A stretch of 64,000 nucleotides of DNA from Thalassospira sp. HJ. GTDB taxonomy: Bacteria; Pseudomonadota; Alphaproteobacteria; Rhodospirillales; Thalassospiraceae. The stretch lies in the NCBI RefSeq assembly GCF_000948415.1, contig NZ_JYII01000021.1:124001-188000 (forward strand), in the 5' to 3' direction. The position numbers and the translations under genes are program-made. Position 1 is the stretch's first letter, and each line of letters begins with the position of its first letter. The notes below the pieces were generated by a model, which saw nothing but the letters and a program-made list of their open reading frames with translations, was not told the DNA's origin and made no database searches. Of this stretch, positions 1 to 9,292 are shown in pieces.

Positions 1-842
1 TCAATCGAGATGGAGCCACATCCAGCGCCCAGATCCCACAGCACGCCATCCTCAAACGGGGCAAGCGAGGATAATGTCTGCGCACGGATTTCCGATTTCG
101 TGATCATGCCATCATGGATAAAGGCATCATCAGGAAGACCGGGACCCTTGGGCAGCGGTTTGGCGTTGGGGCCAGCTTCGAGTTCGATCATGATCAGATT
201 GAGCGGATCAATCGGCTTGATGTCGGGTATCGATGTTGCCCGCGCCTGCCAGGTTTGTGCGGTCTGGGTGGTAATGCGTTCTTCCGGGCCACCAAGCCGT
301 TCGCAAACCGACATGCGGCTTTGATCAAAACCAGCTTCGCACAGCATAACGGCGACCAGCGCCGGGGTTGATCCGTCGGCACTCAGCGCAATCAGTTTGC
401 CGTGCGGGCGCAGATGGCTGCGCAGGCTTTCGGGATCGCGGCCATGCAGGGTAATGACATCACAATCGGCAAGCGGCCAGCCAAGGCGTGATGCTGCTAG
501 TGAAATGCTCGAAGGTGCCGGGATGGCGTAAACCGGTTCCGGCCCGAAATAGTTGATCAACGTATTGCCAACCCCGAAATACATTGGATCGCCACTGGCC
601 AGCACCACCGGGTTCTGCTCAAGACAATCTTCGATCAGGGGCAGATTGGCTTCAAATGGCGTGATCCATTTGTTCTGGGTGGCGATGTTGCTGCCCGGCA
701 GCATGGCAATATGGCGTTTGCCACCAAAGATGACGCTGGCTTTTTCAAGGATTTGGTGGGCCAGCGGGGAAAGGCCGTCATAGCCATCCTCGCCAATGCC
801 AATCACCGTAATGCGGCCCTTGATCGGGGATTGTTCGTTCAT
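1..842 (-). CDS. cobL: Precorrin-6Y C5,15-methyltransferase (decarboxylating), CobL; 3' part missing
   Basis: Bifunctional corrin-ring enzyme that methylates C5 and C15 and decarboxylates the C12 acetate of precorrin-6B. Reading from the ATG at 842, about 280 codons stay open to the window edge. The N-terminal CbiE-like SAM domain carries GRITVIGIGEDGYDGLS near the start and a glycine-rich ASGDPMYFG segment. Near the edge the CbiT-like domain begins with DLGAGCGSI, a Rossmann SAM-binding loop. Full-length CobL is about 400 residues, so roughly the last third lies outside. The start overlaps the cobH stop by four bases (ATGA), so the two are translationally coupled. The identification is firm; only the 3' end is unknown. 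Confidence 0.93.
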   Translation of the reverse strand, partial: MNEQSPIKGRITVIGIGEDGYDGLSPLAHQILEKASVIFGGKRHIAMLPGSNIATQNKWITPFEANLPLIEDCLEQNPVVLASGDPMYFGVGNTLINYFGPEPVYAIPAPSSISLAASRLGWPLADCDVITLHGRDPESLRSHLRPHGKLIALSADGSTPALVAVMLCEAGFDQSRMSVCERLGGPEERITTQTAQTWQARATSIPDIKPIDPLNLIMIELEAGPNAKPLPKGPGLPDDAFIHDGMITKSEIRAQTLSSLAPFEDGVLWDLGAGCGSISI

Positions 843-1522
843 GAAACCCCACCTTTCTTGCGATCAAGCGTGCCATCGGGTGTGGCATCATCATCGCGGG
901 CCATGCGGGCCAATGCATTAACCGTGGCCGCTGTTACCGCACTGCCGCCAAACCGGCCGCGCAGTGTGACAAACGGAATGCCGTTGGCATGCGTAATCAG
1001 GGCATCCTTGCTTTCCGCGGCACCGACAAAGCCGACCGGCATGCCGATGATGACTGCAGGCTTCGCCATCCGGCCATCGTTGATGGCTTCAAGCAGATGG
1101 AAAAGGGCGGTCGGCGCATTGCCAATTGCAATTATTGCGCCTTCGATATGATCTTTCCAGCCTTCGACAGCGGCGGCAGATCGCGTCGTTGCCAGCTCGG
1201 TTGCCAGGCCATGCGTATCGCCGTCATTCAAGGTGCACAGCACCGGATTTTCGGCGGGCAGTAGCCGGGAAATGATGCCATGGCGGACCATTTCCGCATC
1301 ACAGAGAATAGGCTTTCCGGCCCGAAGTGCGGTGATCGCCGCCGCGGCTACATTCCCGCCAAAGGCGATCTGGTCGGCCATTTCGACCATGCCACAGGCA
1401 TGAATGATGCGAATTGCAATCGGGCGTTCATCCTCTGAAAAGCGCGCAAGCTTTGCCTCGGCCTCGATGGTGGCAAAGCTCTTGGCGTAGATTTCCTGCG
1501 GGTCACGCAGATAGTCAAACAT
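839..1522 (-). CDS. cobH: Precorrin-8X methylmutase CobH/CbiC
   Basis: Moves the C11 methyl group to C12, giving hydrogenobyrinic acid (or the cobalt form). The 227-residue product matches the usual family length of about 210 to 230. It begins MFDYLRDPQEIYAKSFATIE and contains the family segment IIHACGMVEMADQIAFGG near residue 45. An upstream in-frame extension to 1708 only reads through the reverse of the cbiX histidine tail, so I chose the ATG at 1522. The gene lies 34 bp after cbiX and overlaps cobL by four bases, forming a cbiX-cobH-cobL operon. Confidence 0.95.
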   Translation of the reverse strand: MFDYLRDPQEIYAKSFATIEAEAKLARFSEDERPIAIRIIHACGMVEMADQIAFGGNVAAAAITALRAGKPILCDAEMVRHGIISRLLPAENPVLCTLNDGDTHGLATELATTRSAAAVEGWKDHIEGAIIAIGNAPTALFHLLEAINDGRMAKPAVIIGMPVGFVGAAESKDALITHANGIPFVTLRGRFGGSAVTAATVNALARMARDDDATPDGTLDRKKGGVS

Positions 1523-1556
1523 TACCGCGCCTTTCAGGGGGACAGGGATCGACCGG

Positions 1557-2579
1557 TCAGGAACCGGTCGGCTTTTTCGCATCGTCATGATCATGGGCGT
1601 GGCTGTGCCCGTGATCATGGCTGTGGCCATGGCTATGACCGTGATGATGATGTCCGTGGCCATGATGGTGGTGGTGACCGTGGTCATGGCTGTGCCCATC
1701 GGTGCCAATGCCCATCACATGGTGGTGGTGGCCAACCTGCGGGGTGCCGACATCGCCTTCATAGCCAATGATCTGCTCGCGGTATTTGCACAGCTGGCAG
1801 TTCATGTTGTTATCGCCGGTATCGATCTCGGCCAGGCGCTCGGCAAAGCTTTCAAGCACCATCGGGTGGTCCTTGAGATAGCCCGCCTTGATGAATTCAA
1901 CATCGCCAAATTCGGCCGCAACTTCATCCGTATGGGTATAGATGCGGTCGATCAGGATGCCGGCAAACAGGAAATACGGGAAGACGACAACGCGCTTGTA
2001 ACCAAGCTTCATCGCTTCGCGCAGGCCCGCATTGACGCGCGGATGGGCAACGCCGGAATAGCTGATTTCGGTCCGGCCAAAGCCCATGCCTTCCTGCAGC
2101 ATGCGCGCGACTTTATAGACGTTGGAATTGGCGTCCGGATCGTTGGTGCCGCGCCCGACCACCATCAAAAGCGTGTCCTTGCGCTCGATGCTGTCATCAG
2201 CGTCGACAAGTGCTTCTTCGATGCGCTCTTTTGCTGCCATCAGAAGTTTGGGATCAATGGCAAGATCGCGGCCAAACAGAACTTCGATATCCGGGTTCTC
2301 ATGGGCGAAATTGTTCACTTCGCTCGGCAGGTCGTTTTTAACGTGACCGGCGGCAAACAGCATGCCCGGCAGGGCATAAATCTTTTTGTGACCCATGGCT
2401 TTGAGCTTTTCAAAGCCGTCACGCAGGATCGGGTGGGCAAATTCGAGAAAGCCGCTTTCGACATCGTAGTCGGCCAGGTGGGTTTGTTTCATCGTTTCAA
2501 CCATGGCGTTGAACTGTGAAACTGCGCGTTCGTCGCGCGAACCGTGACCGCAAATCATTACTGCGCCTTTGGGGGACAT
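1557..2579 (-). CDS. cbiX: Sirohydrochlorin cobaltochelatase CbiX, long form with Cys motif and His-rich tail
   Basis: Inserts cobalt into sirohydrochlorin early in the pathway. The start at 2579 is preceded by GGAG about 11 bases upstream; an earlier in-frame start would only add a low-quality leader. Two chelatase half-domains are visible, the first opening with GHGSRDE (residues 11-17). Near residue 259 an MNCQLC sequence matches the MXCXXC iron-sulfur motif known from long CbiX proteins. The last roughly 60 residues carry about 26 histidines in HHHH, HSHDH and HGH runs, a likely cobalt store or delivery tail. It is the first gene of the cbiX-cobH-cobL unit. Its presence alongside CobN is unusual. 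Confidence 0.94.
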   Translation of the reverse strand: MSPKGAVMICGHGSRDERAVSQFNAMVETMKQTHLADYDVESGFLEFAHPILRDGFEKLKAMGHKKIYALPGMLFAAGHVKNDLPSEVNNFAHENPDIEVLFGRDLAIDPKLLMAAKERIEEALVDADDSIERKDTLLMVVGRGTNDPDANSNVYKVARMLQEGMGFGRTEISYSGVAHPRVNAGLREAMKLGYKRVVVFPYFLFAGILIDRIYTHTDEVAAEFGDVEFIKAGYLKDHPMVLESFAERLAEIDTGDNNMNCQLCKYREQIIGYEGDVGTPQVGHHHHVMGIGTDGHSHDHGHHHHHGHGHHHHGHSHGHSHDHGHSHAHDHDDAKKPTGS

Positions 2580-3037
2580 AAAAGGCTGCTCCTTTGTCTC
2601 TCTCTGATGGTGTTCTTCGCACGACATTTTTGCCATGCGGTACCCGATGCCACCCCCGTTTTCACCGATTGGCTTGCGGAATGCAAGCGGCAGGTACGCC
2701 AAGATGATGCGCAAGGGGCATGGGCGATGAAAATACTACTTGTTGTGGGCTGCTATTGGCTTGGTATCGAAGATGTTGTGGGGTGGTGATCGGACTTTCT
2801 GTTCTGTTGGCTGTACTGCGAGGGGTTCCCGTGGGGTTCCAGACGATGGTTGATTGCCTTACGTGGTTCAGGGCAGGCAGGATTTATCAAGACAATGTAT
2901 GATAAAATAAAATTTTGTATGAAACGTTTCTAGCAAACCGAAAACCTGATGGCAAATTCCGTGATTCCATCGGGACTTACCCCATTCCCATCGTCATTGG
3001 GATTGACGCCTTGTCGATCACCGCGCACATTGCCGCC
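2580..3037. other. Divergent intergenic region between cbiX and cobD
   Basis: This stretch separates the divergent cbiX and cobD starts. It has an AT-rich patch around 2885-2930 that would suit a promoter for cobD. I looked on both strands for a B12 box and the CCCGCAACTGT core of a cobalamin riboswitch and found neither. An open frame extends cobD upstream to a TTG at 2915, but the added residues do not look like CobD. No gene is supported. Confidence 0.5.
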
Positions 3038-4054
3038 ATGGACCCAAACTTCACTGATTTTCTGATCCCGGAGCCCGCGTTTTTCGGGCCACTTTTCACA
3101 ATGCTGGTGCTGGCACTGGTGTTGGATGCGGTGTTTGGTGATTTCCCATGGCTGTTTTCGCGGATCGGGCATCCGGTTGTCTGGTTTGGCAATCTGATTG
3201 CCTGGTTTGAAAAACGCCTGAACCGGCCAGATCGCAGCAATGCCGACCGGTTGCTGCGTGGTACCATTACAAGCCTCGCGGTCATTGCCTTTGCTGCCGC
3301 ATTCGGCGGGTTGGTGCAGTTTATCTCCGCATTTGGCGAAGTCTTCATGGTGTTTGAGGTGCTCCTGGTCGCGGTTCTGATCGCGCAAAAGGGCCTTTAT
3401 CAGCATGTCAAAGCCGTCGCGGTCGCACTTAAGAAAGATGGCATCGCCGGTGGCCGCAAGGCGGTTTCAATGATTGTCGGGCGCAATCCCGATACGCTGG
3501 ATGAGGCCGGGGTTAGCCGGGCAGCCATTGAAAGCTGTGCGGAAAACTTTTCGGACGGCGTGGTGGCACCTCTGTTCTGGTATGTGGTGGGCGGACCGAT
3601 TGGCATTTGTGCCTATAAGGCGATCAACACGCTTGATTCGATGATTGGTCACCGCAATGACCGCTATCTTTACTTCGGGCGTTTTGCCGCGCGCCTTGAT
3701 GATGTGGTGAACTTTGTCCCCGCACGGATTGCGGGCGGTGTGATTTGTCTTGCAGCGTGGATCGGTGGCAAAATCAGTGGCAAAGCGGCCTGCCAGACTA
3801 TGCTGCGTGATGCCAAAAAACACAAATCCCCGAATGCCGGTTGGCAGGAAGCCGCCTTTGCAGGCGCCCTTGAAATAGCCCTTGCCGGTCCCCGGCAATA
3901 TGGCAGCGAAGTGGTTGATGACCCCTATATCGGCGATGGTCGCCGTGATCTGACAGCGATTGATATCGACCGTGCATTGCGGCTTTTCACAACCTCCTGT
4001 CTGATCAATGGCGCCTGGCCGATTGTGCTTAAAGTAATCTGGATCGGGTTATGA
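3038..4054 (+). CDS. cobD: Adenosylcobinamide-phosphate synthase CobD/CbiB
   Basis: Membrane enzyme that attaches the aminopropanol arm to adenosylcobyric acid. The 338-residue product has several hydrophobic segments, starting with LFTMLVLALVLDAVFGD. It carries the family segments HPVVWFGN, ESCAENFSDGVVAPLFWY (around residue 165) and INTLDSMIGH. The ATG at 3038 is the first in-frame ATG and gives the normal family length; no strong ribosome site precedes it, and a TTG at 2915 is an alternative. The following nucleotidyltransferase-like gene overlaps by four bases (ATGA). Confidence 0.92.
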   Translation: MDPNFTDFLIPEPAFFGPLFTMLVLALVLDAVFGDFPWLFSRIGHPVVWFGNLIAWFEKRLNRPDRSNADRLLRGTITSLAVIAFAAAFGGLVQFISAFGEVFMVFEVLLVAVLIAQKGLYQHVKAVAVALKKDGIAGGRKAVSMIVGRNPDTLDEAGVSRAAIESCAENFSDGVVAPLFWYVVGGPIGICAYKAINTLDSMIGHRNDRYLYFGRFAARLDDVVNFVPARIAGGVICLAAWIGGKISGKAACQTMLRDAKKHKSPNAGWQEAAFAGALEIALAGPRQYGSEVVDDPYIGDGRRDLTAIDIDRALRLFTTSCLINGAWPIVLKVIWIGL

Positions 4055-4686
4055 GTATCGGGCAGCGCGCCAGGGAGATTCCGCACGGCTGCGAATTTCT
4101 CTACGGTATCCTGCAAAATCCGGTCAATCGCCTGATCCTTGATCGGTTTTCTGTGCTCGGGATTGACGACTGGTGGCTCACGGCGGGATGTCTTGCCCAG
4201 ACAATTTGGAACATTCAGGCCAATCGTGCCCCGGAATCTGATATTGCCGATTATGATCTTTTTTATTTCGATCCCGATACGGAATGGCAAGCCGAAGATC
4301 GCGTGATTGCCCAAGGCGCTGAATTGTTTGCAGATATCGCGGTTTCGGTGGAAATCCGCAATCAGGCCCGTGTGCCGATCTGGTATCCGGAAAAGTTCGG
4401 TGTGCCTTATGGTGCCGTGCGTGCGGCCAGCGACGGTATTGACCGCTTTGCCTATCAGACAAGTGCGATTGGCGTGCGCAAGGATACGGGCAATAACGGC
4501 ATTGATGCCTATCGCATCTATGCGCCGTTTGGCCTTTCGGCCGTGATGCAAGGTCGGGTTGTTCCCAACACCGTTCTGCCGGCCAAAACGGTTTATGAGG
4601 CCAAAGTGGATCGTTGGCAGAAAATCTGGCCGGATCTGATCATCCAACCTTGGCCGGACGAAAGGGATTCAGGGTCGGACGCTTAA
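4051..4686 (+). CDS. Nucleotidyltransferase-like protein (COG3575 type)
   Basis: A 211-residue soluble protein that resembles the nucleotidyltransferase family often listed as COG3575/NTP_transf_6. The recognisable part is DDWWLTAGCLAQTIWN, where an active-site helix would lie, followed by the acidic segment ADYDLFYFDPDTEW that looks like the metal-binding strand. The substrate is unknown. It is translationally coupled to cobD (ATGA overlap at 4051-4054), but that may not mean a role in cobalamin synthesis because the family is widespread. Its stop overlaps the convergent hldE stop by four bases. Confidence 0.75.
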   Translation: MSIGQRAREIPHGCEFLYGILQNPVNRLILDRFSVLGIDDWWLTAGCLAQTIWNIQANRAPESDIADYDLFYFDPDTEWQAEDRVIAQGAELFADIAVSVEIRNQARVPIWYPEKFGVPYGAVRAASDGIDRFAYQTSAIGVRKDTGNNGIDAYRIYAPFGLSAVMQGRVVPNTVLPAKTVYEAKVDRWQKIWPDLIIQPWPDERDSGSDA

Positions 4687-6155
4687 TCCTTGCCCTTGTT
4701 CATCCGAGCAATGGTCGATGTGGTCGAAAAGCCATCTTCAAGATTGGCCAGAACCACCTTGCCGCCATAGGCCTGAACGATCTCAGCACCGACAACCTTG
4801 TCGATGGTGTAATCCGCACCCTTGACCAGAATGTCAGGCTTGATCGCCGAGATCAACTCAATTGGCGTGTCCTCGCCAAAGATCACGACACCACTGACGG
4901 TTTCAAGCGACCCCAGAACGGCGGCACGTGCGGCCTCCGACTGAACCGGGCGGGCTTCGCCCTTGAGACGTTTGACCGATGCATCGGAATTCAGCCCGAC
5001 AATCAGGCGATCACAATTTGCCCGCGCCTGTTTCAGCAGGCTGAGATGGCCGGGATGCAACAGATCAAAGCAGCCATTGGTGAAGCCCACGGTATAACCC
5101 TTGCGCCGCCAGCGCTCTGCGCGATCGACCATGCGATCAAGCGGCATCAGTTTGGCTTCGCCAATCATCAGATCATGATGATGCAGGGTGGAAATCAGCT
5201 CGTCCGGATAGACAACCGCAGTGCCGATTTTGCCAACCACGATCCCAGCGGCAACATTGGCAATGCGCGCTGCATCGGCAAGGCTTGATCCGGCGGCAAC
5301 CGCTGATGCAAGGCAGGCCACGACCGTGTCGCCGGCACCCGAAACGTCAAAGACTTCGCGGGCTTCGGTCGGCAGGTGAAGCGCCTCGCCATCCTTGGTG
5401 ACAAGCGTCATGCCATCCTGACTACGTGTAAGCAGGACGTTCTCGATGCCGCATTCGGTAATGATTTTGGTCGCGGCTGCAACCGCATCTTCATCGCTAA
5501 TGACGGCAATGCCGGTTGCTGCTTCGGCTTCTGCGCGGTTGGGCGTTACAACTGTCGCTCCGCGATAGATGCTGTAATCATTGCCTTTGGGGTCGACGAT
5601 AACCGGCTTTCCGGCCGCGCGGGCAGCTTCAATTGCTGCTGCTACAACATCGGCATGCAAGACGCCCTTGCCATAATCTGAGAGAACAATCGCCGCGACA
5701 TCCGGAGCCAACTGACCAGCCAGGGTCGAGATATTGCTGATGGTGGCAGGGGCAATGTCGTTTGTGGTTTCATTATCAGATCGCAACAATTGCTGTCCGC
5801 CAGCAATATAGCGGGTTTTGATCGTGGTTGGACGGTTGCGTTCGGTCTGTATATAGGGCTCAACGCCCTTGTCGCCTGCGACATATTCCATGACTTCGCG
5901 ACCGGGCAGATCATCTCCCACCAGCGACAGGAACTGAACCGATGCGCCAAGGGCCGTTGCATTACGCGTGACGTTCCCTGCCCCGCCCAGCATCGCACTT
6001 TCGCGTTCCACCCGAATGACGGGAATGGGTGCTTCGGGCGAGATCCGTGTGACCGACCCATAGACAAACCGATCCAGCATGACATCGCCAATGCAAAGGA
6101 CTTTGGCATCGGTCAGTTGTTCAACCTGTTGGGCCAGATGGCTAAGATCGGTCAT
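4683..6155 (-). CDS. hldE: Bifunctional heptose 7-phosphate kinase / heptose 1-phosphate adenylyltransferase HldE
   Basis: Makes ADP-heptose for the lipopolysaccharide core by phosphorylating heptose-7-phosphate at C1 and then adding AMP. The 490-residue protein has both halves. An N-terminal ribokinase-type domain (about 1-320) shows GGAGNVTRNATALGA and FDVSGAGDTVVACLA with the catalytic DTGD-like GAGD motif. A C-terminal nucleotidyltransferase domain (about 350-490) shows TNGCFDLLHPGHLSLL with the HxGH motif. It sits 54 bp after gmhA in the same direction, giving a short heptose operon inserted among cobalamin genes. Confidence 0.96.
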   Translation of the reverse strand: MTDLSHLAQQVEQLTDAKVLCIGDVMLDRFVYGSVTRISPEAPIPVIRVERESAMLGGAGNVTRNATALGASVQFLSLVGDDLPGREVMEYVAGDKGVEPYIQTERNRPTTIKTRYIAGGQQLLRSDNETTNDIAPATISNISTLAGQLAPDVAAIVLSDYGKGVLHADVVAAAIEAARAAGKPVIVDPKGNDYSIYRGATVVTPNRAEAEAATGIAVISDEDAVAAATKIITECGIENVLLTRSQDGMTLVTKDGEALHLPTEAREVFDVSGAGDTVVACLASAVAAGSSLADAARIANVAAGIVVGKIGTAVVYPDELISTLHHHDLMIGEAKLMPLDRMVDRAERWRRKGYTVGFTNGCFDLLHPGHLSLLKQARANCDRLIVGLNSDASVKRLKGEARPVQSEAARAAVLGSLETVSGVVIFGEDTPIELISAIKPDILVKGADYTIDKVVGAEIVQAYGGKVVLANLEDGFSTTSTIARMNKGKD

Positions 6156-6209
6156 GGTCGCAATTCTTTGTTCTGTCAGAGTATTCAGGCGGTTTTGATC
6201 GTTCGCCGG

Positions 6210-6794
6210 TTATTTCTTCGTCAGGCCAAGCGTGTGTTCAAGCGCACCGACCAGCATCTGGCCAATCTGGATATGCATTTCCTGGATGCGGGCGGTGGTG
6301 TTGCTCGGAACAATCAACAGCGGGTCACACAGATCCACCATGTCGCCACCGGTCTTGCCGGTCCAGCCAGTTGCAATCAGGCCCATTTCCTTGGCCTTGG
6401 CCAGACCGAGATTGACGTTCTTGCTGTTGCCCGACGTCGAAATGCCAATTGCGACATCGTCCGGGTTGCCAAGGGCTTCAATCTGGCGCGAAAACAGGTG
6501 ATCAAACCCGAAATCATTGCCGATCGCGGTCAGGGCGGAGCTATCGGTGGTCAGCGCAATCGCCGGCAGTGCACGACGATCATTGATGTAGCGAACCGTA
6601 AACTCGGTGGCGATATGCTGGGCGTCGGCAGCAGATCCGCCATTGCCAAAGAACAGCAGTTTGTTGCCATCATTCAGCGCATCGGTGCAAATCTCGACCA
6701 GTTCGATAAAGGCATCGCGCGTGGCTTCGCGGGTCTTGTTGACCAGATCAAGATGCTCGTCAAACTCGGCGTCGAAAAAGGCTTTGATATCCAT
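6210..6794 (-). CDS. gmhA: D-sedoheptulose-7-phosphate isomerase GmhA-like
   Basis: SIS-domain enzyme that converts sedoheptulose-7-phosphate to heptose-7-phosphate, the first step of ADP-heptose synthesis. The 194-residue product matches the family length. The phosphosugar-binding loops are visible as FFGNGGSAADAQHIATEF (about 48-65) and GISTSGNSKNVNLGLAKAK. An AGGACC ribosome site precedes the ATG. Together with hldE downstream, the pathway up to ADP-heptose lacks only a GmhB phosphatase in this window. A related SIS protein such as DiaA is less likely given the hldE neighbour. Confidence 0.92.
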   Translation of the reverse strand: MDIKAFFDAEFDEHLDLVNKTREATRDAFIELVEICTDALNDGNKLLFFGNGGSAADAQHIATEFTVRYINDRRALPAIALTTDSSALTAIGNDFGFDHLFSRQIEALGNPDDVAIGISTSGNSKNVNLGLAKAKEMGLIATGWTGKTGGDMVDLCDPLLIVPSNTTARIQEMHIQIGQMLVGALEHTLGLTKK

Positions 6795-6825
6795 GGGTAA
6801 TTCAGGTCCTGCTCGCTAAGTCGTC

Positions 6826-7782
6826 TCAGCCGTGTTTTGCAATCAGATCGCGGAAATATTCGATGGTTGATCCAAGGCCCGCTTCAAGTTTCACGGTCGG
6901 TTCCCAACCATCAAGGGTATTGCGCGCAAATGTAATGTCGGGTTTGCGCTGCAACGGGTCATCTGCCGGAAGATCCTTGAAGATCAGCTTGGATTTGGCA
7001 CCGGTCATTTCGATGACGCGTTCGGCCAGTTCACGAATGGTAATTTCATGCGGGTTGCCAAGGTTCATCGGGCCGGTAACAGTTTTGTCTGTTGCCATCA
7101 GCCTTACAAACCCCTCGATCAGATCGGTATAGAAGCAGAAGGATCGGGTCTGCTGACCATCGCCATAAATGGTGATGTCTTCGCCATGCAGTGCCTGAAT
7201 AATAAAGTTCGAAACCACACGGCCGTCCTGCGGATGCATGCGCGGGCCATAGGTGTTGAAGATACGGGCAACCTTGATATCAAGGTCATGCTGGCGGTGG
7301 TAATCAAAGAACAGCGTTTCTGCACAGCGCTTGCCTTCATCGTAGCAGGCCCGCGGGCCGATCGGATTGACGTTGCCGCGGTAATCTTCAGTCTGCGGAT
7401 GGACTTCCGGATCGCCATAAACTTCGCTGGTCGAGGCCTGGAAAATCTTGGCACCAACACGTTTGGCAAGGCCCAGCATGTTGATCGCGCCATGCACGCT
7501 GGTCTTTGTCGTCTGGACCGGGTCGTGCTGATAATGGATCGGTGATGCCGGGCACGCGAGGTTATAAATCTCGTCCACTTCCAGATAGAGCGGGAAGGTC
7601 ACATCGTGACGCATCAGCTCGAAATGCGGTTTGTCGAGCAGATGGACAATGTTGTCCTTGGTGCCGGTAAAGAAATTATCTACGCACAGAACGTCATTGC
7701 CTTCTTCAAGCAGGCGTTCACACAAATGAGAACCAAGAAAACCTGCACCACCCGTAACCAGAATCCGCTTGCGTCGCCACAT
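6826..7782 (-). CDS. UDP-glucuronic acid decarboxylase (UDP-xylose synthase) family SDR
   Basis: Extended short-chain dehydrogenase that probably converts UDP-glucuronate to UDP-xylose or the 4-keto intermediate for surface polysaccharide. The NAD-binding loop [18 protein letters not shown] is at residues 7-24. The segment [13 protein letters not shown], the STSEVYGDP motif and the catalytic YDEGKR (Tyr-x-x-x-Lys) are typical of this subfamily, and 318 residues is the normal length. It reads into gmhA-hldE with 31 bp between, so all three probably form a lipopolysaccharide or exopolysaccharide precursor operon. Confidence 0.93.
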   Translation of the reverse strand: MWRRKRILVTGGAGFLGSHLCERLLEEGNDVLCVDNFFTGTKDNIVHLLDKPHFELMRHDVTFPLYLEVDEIYNLACPASPIHYQHDPVQTTKTSVHGAINMLGLAKRVGAKIFQASTSEVYGDPEVHPQTEDYRGNVNPIGPRACYDEGKRCAETLFFDYHRQHDLDIKVARIFNTYGPRMHPQDGRVVSNFIIQALHGEDITIYGDGQQTRSFCFYTDLIEGFVRLMATDKTVTGPMNLGNPHEITIRELAERVIEMTGAKSKLIFKDLPADDPLQRKPDITFARNTLDGWEPTVKLEAGLGSTIEYFRDLIAKHG

Positions 7783-8015
7783 ATCGTCTTTAACCTTATC
7801 GCTCTGATATCAAAACGGCCTGAAACTAGCAGCTTGGTTGGTGGAAAGCTACGACTTATCGTTTCGTCGACATGTCTGAAATTGCCCGATATTCCCGTTT
7901 GGTTTCAACTTGTATGAATGCTAAATACATAACCTGTTAATGGACGGGCGCTATCGTGGTTTGGGCAGATTAGCGGCTGTGATTCCGTCAAAACAATCTT
8001 CTGGTTATTGCATTC

Positions 8016-9245
8016 ATGTCTGAGAGCTCACTTCCATCGCCCGAAGCCTTCCTCGTTGACTATGTGCGACGCCTTGAGCGGCGCAAGGACGGCGTTGGTG
8101 CAATCCATGTGCATTTTTCCAAATTGTTGCCCTTCAACCGCCGTGATCATCACATCCGGACAGCCATTACTGCGTTTGAGGAAATCGTCCCTGAAGTCAC
8201 CGGACGCATTTTCACCCTGTCCAACCAGGATCTGATTTTCATCTTTGATGCGGCAGAGATGGACGAGGTCAATGCCGTCATCTTCCGGCTGAAATTCCTG
8301 TTTAATGACGATCCGCTGATCAGTGATGGCAAGGATGAAAGCGGCGCGCCTGCCACCTTCACCGACTATTACGATGTCGGGCAGCAATATAAGGAATTCC
8401 TGCATCTGACCCAGATGCTGGTCCGGGCCAATGCCAATCGCCCGAAAATCATCAGCAAGGCGGCCGAACGTCACAATGACCATCCGGAACTGAGCGATGA
8501 TCGTGCACCGCTGACTCCGAAAATCCTCGGGCGAATTGATGAGTCGCTTCGCCGTGCTGATCTATCGAACCTGATGCGGCGTCAGGCGATCTGTGCCGTG
8601 GTCGGTGATGCCCATCCGACGCCGGTCTTCCATGAATTGTTTATTTCTATCAAGGATTTGCAGGATACCCTGCTGCCTGATGTCAATGTGCTGTCAAACC
8701 GCTGGCTGTTTCAGCACCTGACCGAAATTCTTGATCGCCGGATGCTTTCGCTTCTGACGCGGTCAAATGACGCGTCGGTAACGGGTTCAGTCAGTATCAA
8801 TCTAAATGTTTCGACCCTGCTGTCACCCGATTTCCTGACGTTCGATAGTAACGTCAAGGCTGGTCAGCGCGGCACGATCGTGCTTGAACTGCAAAAGATC
8901 GATATCTTTGCCGATCTCGGCGCGTTCTTCTTTGCCCGTGATTTCTGCCGTGATCGCGGCTATCGCATCTGTATTGATGGCATCAGCCACCTGTCCCTGC
9001 CCTATATCAACCGCAACAAACTTGGCGTTGATATGATCAAGATGCTGTGGGATCCGGAAATGGAAAACATGGATGACGAACATCGTGAAACGATGCGTGC
9101 GGCCGTGGCTGAATCTGGTGATACCCGCGTGATCCTGTGCCGCTGCGATGATGAACGTGCGATCAAGTTCGGTCATTCGATCAACATCACCATGTTCCAG
9201 GGCCGCCATGTCGAGCAGCTTATGAACGAGCGGACAAAAAAATAG
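8016..9245 (+). CDS. Degenerate GGDEF/EAL-like protein
   Basis: A 409-residue soluble protein whose C-terminal half follows an EAL-domain layout without the catalytic residues. The strand INLNVSTLLSPDFLTF, the GTIVLELQKIDIF strand, GYRICIDGISHLSLPYINR (aligning with the usual DDFGTG loop), VDMIKMLW, and a final QGRHVEQLM (aligning with QGY) all sit in EAL order. The EAL signature and acidic metal ligands are not present. Residues about 15-95 have a weaker GGDEF-like pattern, also without its signature. It is therefore probably a non-catalytic c-di-GMP-related or regulatory protein. This is inference from pattern; no close family is recognised with certainty. Confidence 0.6.
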   Translation: MSESSLPSPEAFLVDYVRRLERRKDGVGAIHVHFSKLLPFNRRDHHIRTAITAFEEIVPEVTGRIFTLSNQDLIFIFDAAEMDEVNAVIFRLKFLFNDDPLISDGKDESGAPATFTDYYDVGQQYKEFLHLTQMLVRANANRPKIISKAAERHNDHPELSDDRAPLTPKILGRIDESLRRADLSNLMRRQAICAVVGDAHPTPVFHELFISIKDLQDTLLPDVNVLSNRWLFQHLTEILDRRMLSLLTRSNDASVTGSVSINLNVSTLLSPDFLTFDSNVKAGQRGTIVLELQKIDIFADLGAFFFARDFCRDRGYRICIDGISHLSLPYINRNKLGVDMIKMLWDPEMENMDDEHRETMRAAVAESGDTRVILCRCDDERAIKFGHSINITMFQGRHVEQLMNERTKK

Positions 9246-9265
9246 CGCCGGAAATCCGGCGCTAT
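9242..9265. terminator. Bidirectional hairpin between convergent genes
   Basis: A perfect 10-bp stem, ATAGCGCCGG with CCGGCGCTAT, around an AAAT loop. It overlaps the stop of the degenerate EAL-like gene and lies 28 bp after the end of cobT, so it probably ends both transcripts. Confidence 0.75.
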
Positions 9266-9292
9266 CGATGTTCGATCAATAAAAACGGACGA

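Noticed and set aside
2580-2914. Possible cobalamin riboswitch before cbiX or cobD
   Set aside because: No B12 box or CCCGCAACTGT-like core on either strand.
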